DNA of 44,836 nucleotides. Origin: an uncultured Bacteroidales bacterium (GTDB taxonomy: Bacteria; Bacteroidota; Bacteroidia; Bacteroidales; Paludibacteraceae). The position numbers and the translations under genes are program-made. The notes below the pieces were generated by a model, which was not told the DNA's origin, did not search any database, and saw only the letters and a program-made list of their open reading frames with translations. Shown in pieces: positions 1 to 8,012 of the stretch (the first letter of the stretch is position 1; each line of letters begins with the position of its first letter). The stretch is from assembly GCA_937885465.1 (NCBI GenBank), contig CAKZZM010000051.1, forward strand, positions 1 through 44,836, read 5' to 3'.

Positions 1-5
1 GCAAC

Positions 6-1097
6 TTGAACGATAATCAATATATGCAGCGGTGCCTTCAGTTGGCTCAACTTGGAGAGTACTATGTGGCTCCTAACCCGATGGTTGGGGCTGTACTTGT
101 GTCAGATGAAGGTGTTATACTTGCAGAGGGTTGGCATCAAAAATTCGGTGGCCCGCATGCTGAAGTCAACTGCTTTCTTGACGCAGAGCGGAAAGGTGTT
201 ACCGGCGAACAGATACATAGTGCTACTCTCTATGTCTCGCTTGAACCATGCAGCCACTACGGAAAAACTCCGCCTTGCGCTGAGTTGATTGTCAGTAAAA
301 GACCCAAAAGAGTAGTATGCGGGATGAAAGATCCTAACCCGCAAGTTGCGGGGAGAGGTATAGAAAGATTGCAACAAGAAGGAATAGAACTGACGGTTGG
401 AGTTTTAGAGAAAGAGTGTCGATATCTTAACAGGCGTTTTCTGATGCTGCATGAACACAAGCGACCTTATATCATTCTCAAATGGGCGCAGACGGCAGAC
501 GGATTTCTTGACTACAAGCGAGATATCCCTTCCAACGCACCGGAATGTGCAGGCACATGTAATTCAGAACGTTCGGAGACGTTCTCCACTAATGCGGGAG
601 AACCTTTAGCTATCAGTACTCCGCAGACAAAGCAGTTAGTGCATAAGATGCGGGCGGAGAATATGGCAATTATGGTAGGTAGCGGCACCATCTTGCTTGA
701 TAACCCTCACCTGACCAACACTCATTGGCAGGGTAGAAACCCTGTCCGCATCGTGCTCGACAGACGGCATAGAATAAATGTCCCGTTTACCGTTTTGCAC
801 GATGCCGACAAACCTTCTCACTATCTTACTAATGTCCCTAAAACTATAATTCTGCATGATACCGATGACCTGCACGATGTCTTTCGCAAGATAGGAGCAA
901 TGAATATACATTCCGTTTTAGTTGAAGGCGGTGCACAGATACTGCATGCTCTCATAGAAGAAAAGTTATTCGACGAGATGCATATAGAGGTTAACCCGCG
1001 TTTGAGAATAGGGGACGGCGTTGCTGCTCCTCAAATCCCGCTTCACGACAGCGAATGTCAGATTATTGACGGCAACAGATTATATACACTACTTTGA
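6..1097 (+). CDS. ribD: Bifunctional riboflavin biosynthesis deaminase/reductase RibD
   Basis: Cytosolic enzyme of riboflavin synthesis: it deaminates the pyrimidine made from GTP and then reduces the ribosyl side chain with NADPH. The N-terminal half carries the zinc cytidine-deaminase signature, with His51 and Glu53 in PHAEVN and Cys82 and Cys91 in EPCSHYGKTPPC. The C-terminal half has the RibD reductase features MVGSGTILLDNP and VEGGAQIL. Length (363 aa) is normal. The frame opens with TTG at 6 and is still open to the window edge, so the true start could lie upstream; the first ATG (24) would cut into the conserved start. Odd: about 25 residues (near 171-200) sit between WAQTADGF and the conserved STPQTKQLVHK segment, more than I recall in relatives, and contain a palindromic repeat found again near 29.3 kb. 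The stop overlaps the xseA start, suggesting an operon. Function is secure; the start is not. Confidence 0.93.
   Translation: MNDNQYMQRCLQLAQLGEYYVAPNPMVGAVLVSDEGVILAEGWHQKFGGPHAEVNCFLDAERKGVTGEQIHSATLYVSLEPCSHYGKTPPCAELIVSKRPKRVVCGMKDPNPQVAGRGIERLQQEGIELTVGVLEKECRYLNRRFLMLHEHKRPYIILKWAQTADGFLDYKRDIPSNAPECAGTCNSERSETFSTNAGEPLAISTPQTKQLVHKMRAENMAIMVGSGTILLDNPHLTNTHWQGRNPVRIVLDRRHRINVPFTVLHDADKPSHYLTNVPKTIILHDTDDLHDVFRKIGAMNIHSVLVEGGAQILHALIEEKLFDEMHIEVNPRLRIGDGVAAPQIPLHDSECQIIDGNRLYTLL
545..603. repeat. Palindromic repeat element inserted in the ribD reading frame
   Basis: A 23-bp element at 567-589 consists of the 8-bp palindrome GAACGTTC followed directly by a hairpin with arms GGAGA and TCTCC around CGT. 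The same 23 bp recur at 29266-29366. Here it is flanked by a second inverted repeat (ATGTGC, AG, GCACAT at 545-558) and by GGAGAAC at 597-603, which can pair with GTTCTCC at 581-587. The element is in frame and encodes ERSETFST within the extra residues of RibD. It reads like a small mobile palindromic sequence that landed in a tolerant inter-domain position; mobility is inferred. Confidence 0.75.
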
Positions 1098-2242
1098 TTA
1101 CTTATACTCTATCTGAACTGCTCGAAGCCGTTGGCTTAATATTGAGCGATAATCTGCCTGACCGCTATTGGGTCAAGGCTGAGATTAGCAGTTTGTCTGC
1201 CCGCACGGGCGGACACTGCTATATGGAACTGATAGAGAGTAATATAGCCAAGGTTCGTGCTAATTGCTGGGCAAATGTTTGGTACGATTTGTCCCGCCGT
1301 TTTACGGCAGCGACAGATAGAACACTACAGCCCGGAATGAGCATTCTTGCGCAGGTTAGCGTCTCTTTTCATCGTCTTTACGGATTCAGTCTTACCATTC
1401 ACGATATTGACCCGCTTTTTAGTCTTGGAGATATAGCAATGAAGCGTCAAGAGAATATAGCCAAATTAGAGAAGACGGGAATGACCAAAAAGCAGAGACT
1501 GCTCTCACTTCCCACCTTACCTAAACGCATAGCGGTTATCTCATCGCAGAGTGCTGCGGGATATCAAGATTTTGAACATCAATTGAAATCAAACAATTAC
1601 TCCTTTGCCTTTCACACAACGCTTTTCGAAGCTGCAATGCAGGGCGAGAATGCTGCAAAAACGATTATTGAGGCGATAAAAACTATCAATCAAGAGGCAG
1701 GCTTTGACGCTATTGTTATTATCCGCGGTGGCGGGGCTACAACAGATTTGAGCTGTTTTGATGATTACGACCTTGCAGTAGCCTGCGCTTGCTCTACTAC
1801 TGCCGTGATAACGGGCATAGGGCATACAAGAGATGTCTCACTTTTAGATATGGTAGCATATAGAAGTTTGAAAACGCCGACTGCCGTAGCAGAGTTTTTT
1901 ATAGGATTAATGGCAGAACAACTGACCTCTCTTGTAGAACTTGATAATCGCCTACATCGCACTGCAATCGCTTTCGTAGAACGCAAGCGGCAGAGAGCTG
2001 ACAGCATTGCTCTCCGCCTCAGGTCGGCATTTATAAATATTATTAGAAGCAAGAGTATGCAACTTGCAGTATATGAGAATAATATCAATATTTGTTCGCC
2101 CGAGCGGATATTTAAAAAAGGCTACACCCTAACGACCTTAAACGGGCAACTGCTCAAAAGCAGGACGCAAGTGAAGGACGGAGATATTATACAAACAGAG
2201 TGGCAAGACGGGTGCGCCACATCAGTGATAAGAGATAAGTGA
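1094..2242 (+). CDS. xseA: Exodeoxyribonuclease VII large subunit
   Basis: Catalytic large subunit of exonuclease VII, which degrades single-stranded DNA to short oligonucleotides. The N-terminal OB-fold region (about 1-100) has YWVKAEISSLSARTGGHCYMEL, and the catalytic part contains IRGGGATTDLSCFDDYDLA near residues 210-228 and the conserved TGIGHTRDVSLLDMVA and KTPTAVAEF segments. At 382 aa it is near normal length for Bacteroidetes. The start is TTG at 1094, overlapping the ribD stop as TTGA; no in-frame ATG lies close and the family alignment begins here, so TTG is accepted. The small subunit gene xseB, which often follows xseA, is not next to it: the stop overlaps the next gene, a membrane HD protein. 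Translation of the three genes is probably coupled. Confidence 0.93.
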   Translation: MITYTLSELLEAVGLILSDNLPDRYWVKAEISSLSARTGGHCYMELIESNIAKVRANCWANVWYDLSRRFTAATDRTLQPGMSILAQVSVSFHRLYGFSLTIHDIDPLFSLGDIAMKRQENIAKLEKTGMTKKQRLLSLPTLPKRIAVISSQSAAGYQDFEHQLKSNNYSFAFHTTLFEAAMQGENAAKTIIEAIKTINQEAGFDAIVIIRGGGATTDLSCFDDYDLAVACACSTTAVITGIGHTRDVSLLDMVAYRSLKTPTAVAEFFIGLMAEQLTSLVELDNRLHRTAIAFVERKRQRADSIALRLRSAFINIIRSKSMQLAVYENNINICSPERIFKKGYTLTTLNGQLLKSRTQVKDGDIIQTEWQDGCATSVIRDK

Positions 2243-4305
2243 TGAAAAAAGTAGAATTTCATACTCCCTTTGCGCAAAATCTTTTTAAGATTGTTGTGCT
2301 GATGGTTATGGTAATAGTAATTGCTATTTGTTACCCTCGTATAACAACCGGTTATCGTCAAAAAGTAGAGGTCGGCAAGCCGTGGGCTTACGGATTGATT
2401 ACGGCGCCATACGATTTTCCTATCTATAAGTCAGACGCACAAGTGTCGGAGGAAAAGGCGTTGGTGAAGCGCTCCTTCACGCCATACTTCAATATCAATA
2501 CTAATACAACGCAATATATCGACTCTATATTGGTTCCGGCACGAGATATTCTCACTCTGCGGGAGCAAATATATCTTTCAAGCACACTCAAGCAGATATA
2601 TAGGCAGGGCATAATGTCGGCGCAAGATATGTCGGATATACAAAATGAGGGTTACAAGCAACTTGCGATAGTTAACGATAAACATGTAGCCACAGCATAT
2701 CCCATTGACTACTGCTTCACGCCTAAGACTGCCTATAATAACTTGTTATCCGGTTCGCCGGAAGGTGATATGTCAATGCTGAATAGGCTGTCTCTTAATA
2801 AATTGCTTGTTCCGAACCTCACTCTTGATACCTTACTTACGAAAACCCGCCTCAACCAGAAATTTGCGGAACTCGCAATTTATTCGGGTATGGTGCAGAA
2901 AGGAGAAAAGATTATCGATAGAGGCGAAATCGTGACGGAAGAAACGGCGCAGATAATCGCCTCGCTCAAACTGACGGAGGAAGAGAGGGGAATCAACAAA
3001 GATAAGGCAGCATGGCAAGTAGCGGGGTTGGTAACAATAATAGTGGTATTCGTGCTGATGATGTCACTTTACCTGTTAGTTTTCAGACCCGACATCTTCA
3101 ATGATAACCATGCCATTTTATTCTTTTCGATTCTTATCACCTCTATTGTCGTTACCGCTTGTCTTGCGGTGAGATATACGGCATTGAGTATCTATATAGT
3201 CCCCTTTGCGTGGGTGCCTATTATCACGCGGGTGTTCTATGATTCTCGCACTGCCCTTTATATGCATCTCGTTACTATCTTTATCTGCGCTATGCTCGCT
3301 CCTGTGCCGTACGAGTTTCTGATTGTTCAGATAATAGCGGGTATGGTGGCTGTGTCAAGCCTGAAAGATATGGCGGAGAGATCGCAGTTGGCAAAAACGG
3401 CATTTTGGATATTTATATCTTACTGCGTGTCTTACACCGCCGTTATCCTTGCAGAAAAGGGTAGTCCGGATATGCTGCATTGGCAAATATATGTCTATTT
3501 CCTCGCAAATGCACTGCTCGTCGTTTTCTCATACGGACTCATCTATGTGTTTGAAAAGATGTTCTCTCTCGTCAGTTCAATAACCCTCGTTGAATTAACG
3601 AATGTAAATAGCGATTTTATGCTCTCGTTTGCGGAGAAAGCACCAGGTACTTTCCAACATTGTCTGCAAGTGAGTAATCTTGCGATGGAGGCTGCAAAGC
3701 GGGTAAGGGCGAATGCACTGCTCGTCAGAACGGGTGCCCTCTATCACGATATAGGCAAATTGAATGCTCCGCATTTCTTTACGGAGAACCAGCGCCCTGG
3801 GGAAAATCCGCTACTTAAGATGTCTCCCATTGATGCTGCGCAGACAATTATTCGCCATGTGAGCGATGGAGTGGAGTTGGCGAAGAAGAATGATTTGCCC
3901 GAAGTGGTAATAGATTTCATTCGTTCTCATCATGGGACGAGCAAGACACGCTATTTCTACAATACTTGGCTCAATAATCTCTCTGAGGAAGACAGGCAGA
4001 ACCCCGATATTATGGAGAACGAGCATTTCTTCTGCTATCAGGGACCAACACCTTCAACCAAAGAAACAGCGATATTGATGATGGCAGATGCGGTAGAGGC
4101 ACGCAGTCGCTCGCTCACTGATATGACAGAAGATAGTATAAGAGCGATGGTGAATTCGATGATTGAAGCACAAATGGCGGAGCATCAGTTTGACAACGCC
4201 CCGCTCACCTTCAAAGATATACAAGCAATAAAGCAGGTATTCACCGATAAACTGATATCGATGAATCACCACCGGATAAAATATCCGGAAGTTAAAGAAA
4301 AGTAG
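2242..4305 (+). CDS. 7TM-HD (PgpH-like) membrane phosphodiesterase family protein
   Basis: Membrane protein of the 7TMR-HDED/HDIG family. Members such as Listeria PgpH hydrolyse the second messenger c-di-AMP; that activity is known for the family and only inferred here. There is one transmembrane helix near residues 15-33, an extracytoplasmic region up to about 255, a block of several hydrophobic helices from about 260 to 435, and a cytosolic HD domain. Metal-binding residues include His473 in FQHCLQVSNLA and the pair His502-Asp503 in YHDIGKLNAPHFF, followed by SHHGTSKTRYF and MMADAVEARSRS. A GTG at 2239 and an ATG at 2242 are both possible starts; ATG is preferred and overlaps the xseA stop by one base. 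Length (687 aa) is typical. It sits in a housekeeping operon. Confidence 0.85.
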   Translation: MKKVEFHTPFAQNLFKIVVLMVMVIVIAICYPRITTGYRQKVEVGKPWAYGLITAPYDFPIYKSDAQVSEEKALVKRSFTPYFNINTNTTQYIDSILVPARDILTLREQIYLSSTLKQIYRQGIMSAQDMSDIQNEGYKQLAIVNDKHVATAYPIDYCFTPKTAYNNLLSGSPEGDMSMLNRLSLNKLLVPNLTLDTLLTKTRLNQKFAELAIYSGMVQKGEKIIDRGEIVTEETAQIIASLKLTEEERGINKDKAAWQVAGLVTIIVVFVLMMSLYLLVFRPDIFNDNHAILFFSILITSIVVTACLAVRYTALSIYIVPFAWVPIITRVFYDSRTALYMHLVTIFICAMLAPVPYEFLIVQIIAGMVAVSSLKDMAERSQLAKTAFWIFISYCVSYTAVILAEKGSPDMLHWQIYVYFLANALLVVFSYGLIYVFEKMFSLVSSITLVELTNVNSDFMLSFAEKAPGTFQHCLQVSNLAMEAAKRVRANALLVRTGALYHDIGKLNAPHFFTENQRPGENPLLKMSPIDAAQTIIRHVSDGVELAKKNDLPEVVIDFIRSHHGTSKTRYFYNTWLNNLSEEDRQNPDIMENEHFFCYQGPTPSTKETAILMMADAVEARSRSLTDMTEDSIRAMVNSMIEAQMAEHQFDNAPLTFKDIQAIKQVFTDKLISMNHHRIKYPEVKEK

Positions 4306-4311
4306 TAAGTT

Positions 4312-4707
4312 ATGAGTGATATATCTTTACCGGCGAAAGCAGCGGAGAAGAAAAGAGCAGGCTCACATAACTGTGCTCAGGCAGTAGTAACGACATACGC
4401 CGACATGGTAGGATTAGACGAGGCGACAGCAAACAATATTGCTGCTGCTTTTGGCACGGGTATGGGCAATGCTGAAGGTACCTGCGGTGCATTAGTCGGA
4501 GCAGGTATAATCTTAGGGTTAGCCAAAAACGACAGGATTGAGGCGCGGCGGAGCATGAATACGATAATGACTAAGTTCCGGATGCGGAACGGCGCAACAC
4601 AATGTCGTTTGCTGAAAGGTGTTGATACCAAGGTCGTCTTGCGCGACTGCGCAGGGTGCGTTCAAGATGCCGCTGAATTACTACAAGAAGAACTAAGCAG
4701 GAAGTGA
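4312..4707 (+). CDS. C_GCAxxG_C_C family redox-type protein
   Basis: Small cytosolic protein (131 aa) of the C_GCAxxG_C_C family (TIGR01909 / PF09719), whose members are thought to act in redox or metal chemistry without a settled reaction. The pattern cysteines are visible: Cys21 in HNCAQAV, Cys58 in the GTGMGNAEGTCGALVGAG block that gives the family its name, Cys98 in CRLLKG, and Cys113 and Cys116 in RDCAGC. The gene begins six bases after the preceding stop, so it belongs to the same transcript. A weak inverted repeat (ATTGCC/GGCAAT, 4727-4746) lies in the 65-bp gap to the next gene. The substrate is unknown. Confidence 0.85.
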   Translation: MSDISLPAKAAEKKRAGSHNCAQAVVTTYADMVGLDEATANNIAAAFGTGMGNAEGTCGALVGAGIILGLAKNDRIEARRSMNTIMTKFRMRNGATQCRLLKGVDTKVVLRDCAGCVQDAAELLQEELSRK

Positions 4708-4772
4708 TATACGGTGAGACAATAATATTGCCGAAAAACGGGCAATGAGTAAGAACTGAATACGGATAAGTC

Positions 4773-7700
4773 ATGAATACAGATATCACTCGCCTAATGG
4801 CGGTTAGAATAAAGCGAATATTGCTTGTATGTAATAATTACGATAGTTTCGTACTTAACGAAGACGGCAGGATTGATGTTCAGATAGCGCAGGAGTATGC
4901 CGAATTGAACTTGAGCAACCCTCCGAGTATTGTTAGGACAGAAACAACGGAGGAAGCACTTAACCTCGTGAGGGAAGGTGAGCAGTTCAGCCTTGTTATG
5001 GTGATGAACAATGCCCAATTAGAGAACGCCTTCGCTTTCGCCGGTGATATGAAAAGGCTTACACCCGATACACCTATCGTTCTTCTTACTTCATTCTCGA
5101 AAACAGTATATGAGCGGCAGAATCTGTCGAATGAATCAATCGATTATATATTCTGCTGGAATAACTCATCTGACCTTATTATAGCGATTATCAAACTGCT
5201 TGAGGATAAACTCAACGCTGATTACGATATTTTAGAAGAAGGCGTTAGGGCAATACTTCTGGTAGAAGACTCAGTTCGCTATTACTCCTATTATTTGCCT
5301 TTGCTGTATCGCCTTGTACTACAGCAAAACAGTATTGCAATTCGCGATGCTCTCAACGAGCAGCAGCAGTTGCTACGTAAACGCGCCAGACCGAAGGTGC
5401 TAATGGCGACATGCTACGATGAGGCGGTGAGTATTTATCACCGTTATTCAAAGAATATCATCGGTGTTATAACAGATATAGGGTTTGTGTTGCATCGCGG
5501 CGACCCGCCGCAGACGGAGAAACTGGATGCCGGCGTTGACCTCTGTCGGCTCATACGGCAGGATATACCCACGATGCCGATATTGATGCAGTCATCGCAA
5601 GAGTCGATGCGAAAGATAGCAAAGCAACTCGGTGCCGGATTTGTGGTTAAATCGAGCAAGACCTTATCTCGCGGACTGAGCGAATATATAGGTAGGGAAT
5701 TCGGCTTTGGCGATTTTGTGGTTATAGACCCTAACAACGGTAAGGAAATAGCGAGAGCGAATGACCTTGAAGGTTTTGAGCGAATAATATCTACTATACC
5801 CGCGAAAGCGTTCAGGCGATTGTCTGACAATAACTATCTCTCTAAATGGCTGTTTGCACGCGGTATATTCGATGTGGGACGAGAGGTTAGAAAACTAACG
5901 ATAAAAGACGATAGTGACATAGAAAATGTTCGCCGAAATAATATCCGTCTTATTCACGATTATCGTATTCACCAATCTCAGGGCGTTGTAGCCAAGTATA
6001 ACCAGGACACTTTTAACGACACCTTGCGGTTCTCCCGCTTAGGTGGCGGCTCGCTCGGCGGCAAAGCGCGAGGACTTGCTTTCTTAAATCATATATTGCA
6101 CAAGCATAACCTGCTCAACGAGTGGGAAGGGGTGCGTGTTCTTGTGCCGAGAACGATGGTTATCACCACCGAATATTTTGATCGCTTCATCGATGATAAT
6201 GGCTTGCAATATGTTATCGAGTCAGATTTGAGCGATGAGGAGATATTGTCGGAGTTTGTTGCCGCTTCTCTCCCGCAGGATATGAACGATGCTCTGAGGC
6301 GGTTTATTGAAGTGAGCAAAAAACCGCTTGCCGTGCGTTCGTCGAGTAAGTTAGAAGATTCTTATTATCAGCCTTTTGCCGGTGTTTATTCAACTTATAT
6401 GATACCGTCAACGGAGAATGCCGATCAGCAACTGCGCTTGCTCGGTAAGGCTATAAAGAGCGTGTATGCCTCTGTCTATTTCTCTGCCGCGAGAGGTTAT
6501 ATTACTTCCACCGCAAACCTCATATCAGAAGAGAAAATGGCGATTATAGTGCAGGAGGTGTGTGGTGAAGAGCAGATAGTTAAATCTGCGGACGGTAACA
6601 CTCAGGTAGGATTATTCTTTCCTACCATATCAGGCGTGGCAAGAAGTATCAATTTTTACCCCGTCGGGCATGAGAAAGCGGAAGATGGAATAGTGAAAGT
6701 GGCGTACGGCTTAGGTAAAGTAGTGGTTGATGGTGAGCAGGTTCTGAGGTTCTCACCAAAATATCCGAAACATGTACTTCAGACCTCGACAGTTGATCTG
6801 ACAATGCGAGAGACGCAGCAGTCGATGCTCGCCTTGAATATGCAGCCTCTTCGTTTCAAGACTTCGACCGATGATGCAGTCAATCTTACCCGTCTCAGTA
6901 TTCACGATTGTGAGTCGTTTACCTCACTCACCCATGTGGCATCTACTTACGACTACGAAAATCAGCGAATTGTGGACTCCTGCTATCCTAAGGGGCCGCG
7001 CTTTATTACTTTTGCCCCCATTCTCAAATTTAATACATTCCCTCTCGCAGATATATTGAAACGCCTTTTGGATATAGCGGCGCAGGAGATACATACGCCT
7101 GTGGAGATTGAATTTGCGGCGAATATCGGAAAGCAAGCGGCTAATCTGTCAAGTGGAGCGCAGTCTTCTAACATACCTGCTTCTGTCTTCAATGTGTTAC
7201 AAATCCGCCCTATATCTGCCGACGCGCTTAATGCAAAAGTAGATTGGGATAAAGTGGACCAAACACACCCGCTTATTCTTTCGGATAATGCCCTCGGTAC
7301 AGGAGAGGTGAGCGGAGTGAGGGATGTTATCTACTGCAAGAAAGATGCTTTCAGTCCGTTGAAGACGCGAGAGATAGCCTCGACTCTCAAACAATGGAAC
7401 GCAAAAATGCGTTCTGAGAAGAGGAACTATGTCTTGATAGGGTTTGGCAGATGGGGTTCTTCTATTGACTCTCTTGGTGTTCCGGTTGTGTGGAGCGATA
7501 TTAGCGAGGCAAAGGCTATCATCGAATGTGCTTTGCCAGACTTCCGTATTGACCCCTCACAAGGCTCACATTTCTTTCAAAATATGACTTCTTTTAATGT
7601 CGGTTATATCAATGTTGACCCATTCGCACGGGCGCAGGACATCTATGATGAAGACTTGTTAAATAGTCTGCCTGCGGTAGAAGAAACCGACTATCTTCGG

Positions 7701-7778
7701 CATATATCTTTGCCCGCCAACCTTGAAATAATAATCGACGGCTTCACTTCCCACGCGTGCATTAGTATTTGTAACTGA
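4773..7778 (+). CDS. Two-receiver / PEP-pyruvate-binding (PPDK_N) domain protein
   Basis: A 1001-residue cytosolic protein of a Bacteroidetes family usually annotated as phosphoenolpyruvate synthase or PEP/pyruvate-binding protein. Two response-regulator-like domains come first. The one at about 10-150 has VMVMNN where the phospho-acceptor Asp would be and looks inactive. The one at about 160-310 keeps Glu165-Asp166 (LVEDS), a candidate acceptor Asp235 (ITDIG), SSQES and GFVVKSSK. From about residue 410 a PPDK_N ATP-grasp domain follows, with GGGSLGGKARGLAFL, AVRSSSKLEDSYYQPFAGVYS and SGVARSINFYP. I see no phosphohistidine swivel or PEP-binding TIM barrel, so it cannot be a complete PEP synthase. 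An ATP-dependent phosphotransfer role under signal control is only an inference. The 65-bp upstream gap shows no clear promoter. Confidence 0.85.
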   Translation: MNTDITRLMAVRIKRILLVCNNYDSFVLNEDGRIDVQIAQEYAELNLSNPPSIVRTETTEEALNLVREGEQFSLVMVMNNAQLENAFAFAGDMKRLTPDTPIVLLTSFSKTVYERQNLSNESIDYIFCWNNSSDLIIAIIKLLEDKLNADYDILEEGVRAILLVEDSVRYYSYYLPLLYRLVLQQNSIAIRDALNEQQQLLRKRARPKVLMATCYDEAVSIYHRYSKNIIGVITDIGFVLHRGDPPQTEKLDAGVDLCRLIRQDIPTMPILMQSSQESMRKIAKQLGAGFVVKSSKTLSRGLSEYIGREFGFGDFVVIDPNNGKEIARANDLEGFERIISTIPAKAFRRLSDNNYLSKWLFARGIFDVGREVRKLTIKDDSDIENVRRNNIRLIHDYRIHQSQGVVAKYNQDTFNDTLRFSRLGGGSLGGKARGLAFLNHILHKHNLLNEWEGVRVLVPRTMVITTEYFDRFIDDNGLQYVIESDLSDEEILSEFVAASLPQDMNDALRRFIEVSKKPLAVRSSSKLEDSYYQPFAGVYSTYMIPSTENADQQLRLLGKAIKSVYASVYFSAARGYITSTANLISEEKMAIIVQEVCGEEQIVKSADGNTQVGLFFPTISGVARSINFYPVGHEKAEDGIVKVAYGLGKVVVDGEQVLRFSPKYPKHVLQTSTVDLTMRETQQSMLALNMQPLRFKTSTDDAVNLTRLSIHDCESFTSLTHVASTYDYENQRIVDSCYPKGPRFITFAPILKFNTFPLADILKRLLDIAAQEIHTPVEIEFAANIGKQAANLSSGAQSSNIPASVFNVLQIRPISADALNAKVDWDKVDQTHPLILSDNALGTGEVSGVRDVIYCKKDAFSPLKTREIASTLKQWNAKMRSEKRNYVLIGFGRWGSSIDSLGVPVVWSDISEAKAIIECALPDFRIDPSQGSHFFQNMTSFNVGYINVDPFARAQDIYDEDLLNSLPAVEETDYLRHISLPANLEIIIDGFTSHACISICN

Positions 7779-7789
7779 TTTCTGTACCT

Positions 7790-7825
7790 TGTATTGAATA
7801 ATAATACATAATTTATTATTTTTTT
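7790..7825 (+). terminator. Possible weak terminator
   Basis: A short AT-rich inverted repeat, TGTATT (7790-7795) and AATACA (7803-7808) with a 7-base loop, is followed by a T-rich run reaching 7825. It lies just after the PPDK_N gene stop and before the next promoter. The stem is only six weak pairs, so this is a tentative call. Confidence 0.35.
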
Positions 7826-7845
7826 GCACAAAATAGGGCAAAAAT

Positions 7846-7876
7846 TTTGATATATAGGGAAAAAGTTGTAATTTCG
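7846..7876 (+). promoter_or_regulatory. Bacteroidetes-type promoter for the secreted-protein operon
   Basis: TTTG at 7846-7849 and TAATTTCG at 7869-7876 are separated by 19 bases and match TTTG-N19-TAnnTTTG with one mismatch in the -7 box. It precedes the gene starting at 8013 with an untranslated leader of about 130 bases. The leader contains two small inverted repeats: ACCCT/AGGGT around 7890-7912, and a GCAAT/ATTGC pair around 7948-7960. Confidence 0.6.
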
Positions 7877-8012
7877 CAAGTTAATTGTGCGTACCCTCTC
7901 CCGCATAGGGTGGTAGGTTACGTGGCAAATAATTTGTGAAACATGTTGCAATTGATTGCAGCAGAGATAAATTGAGTGTCAAAATCAGTTTAGTTTATTT
8001 GGCTCGTTGAAA

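Noticed and set aside
4773..7778. Complete phosphoenolpyruvate synthase
   Set aside because: Only the PPDK_N part is visible after two receiver-like domains; no phosphohistidine or PEP-binding domain was seen.
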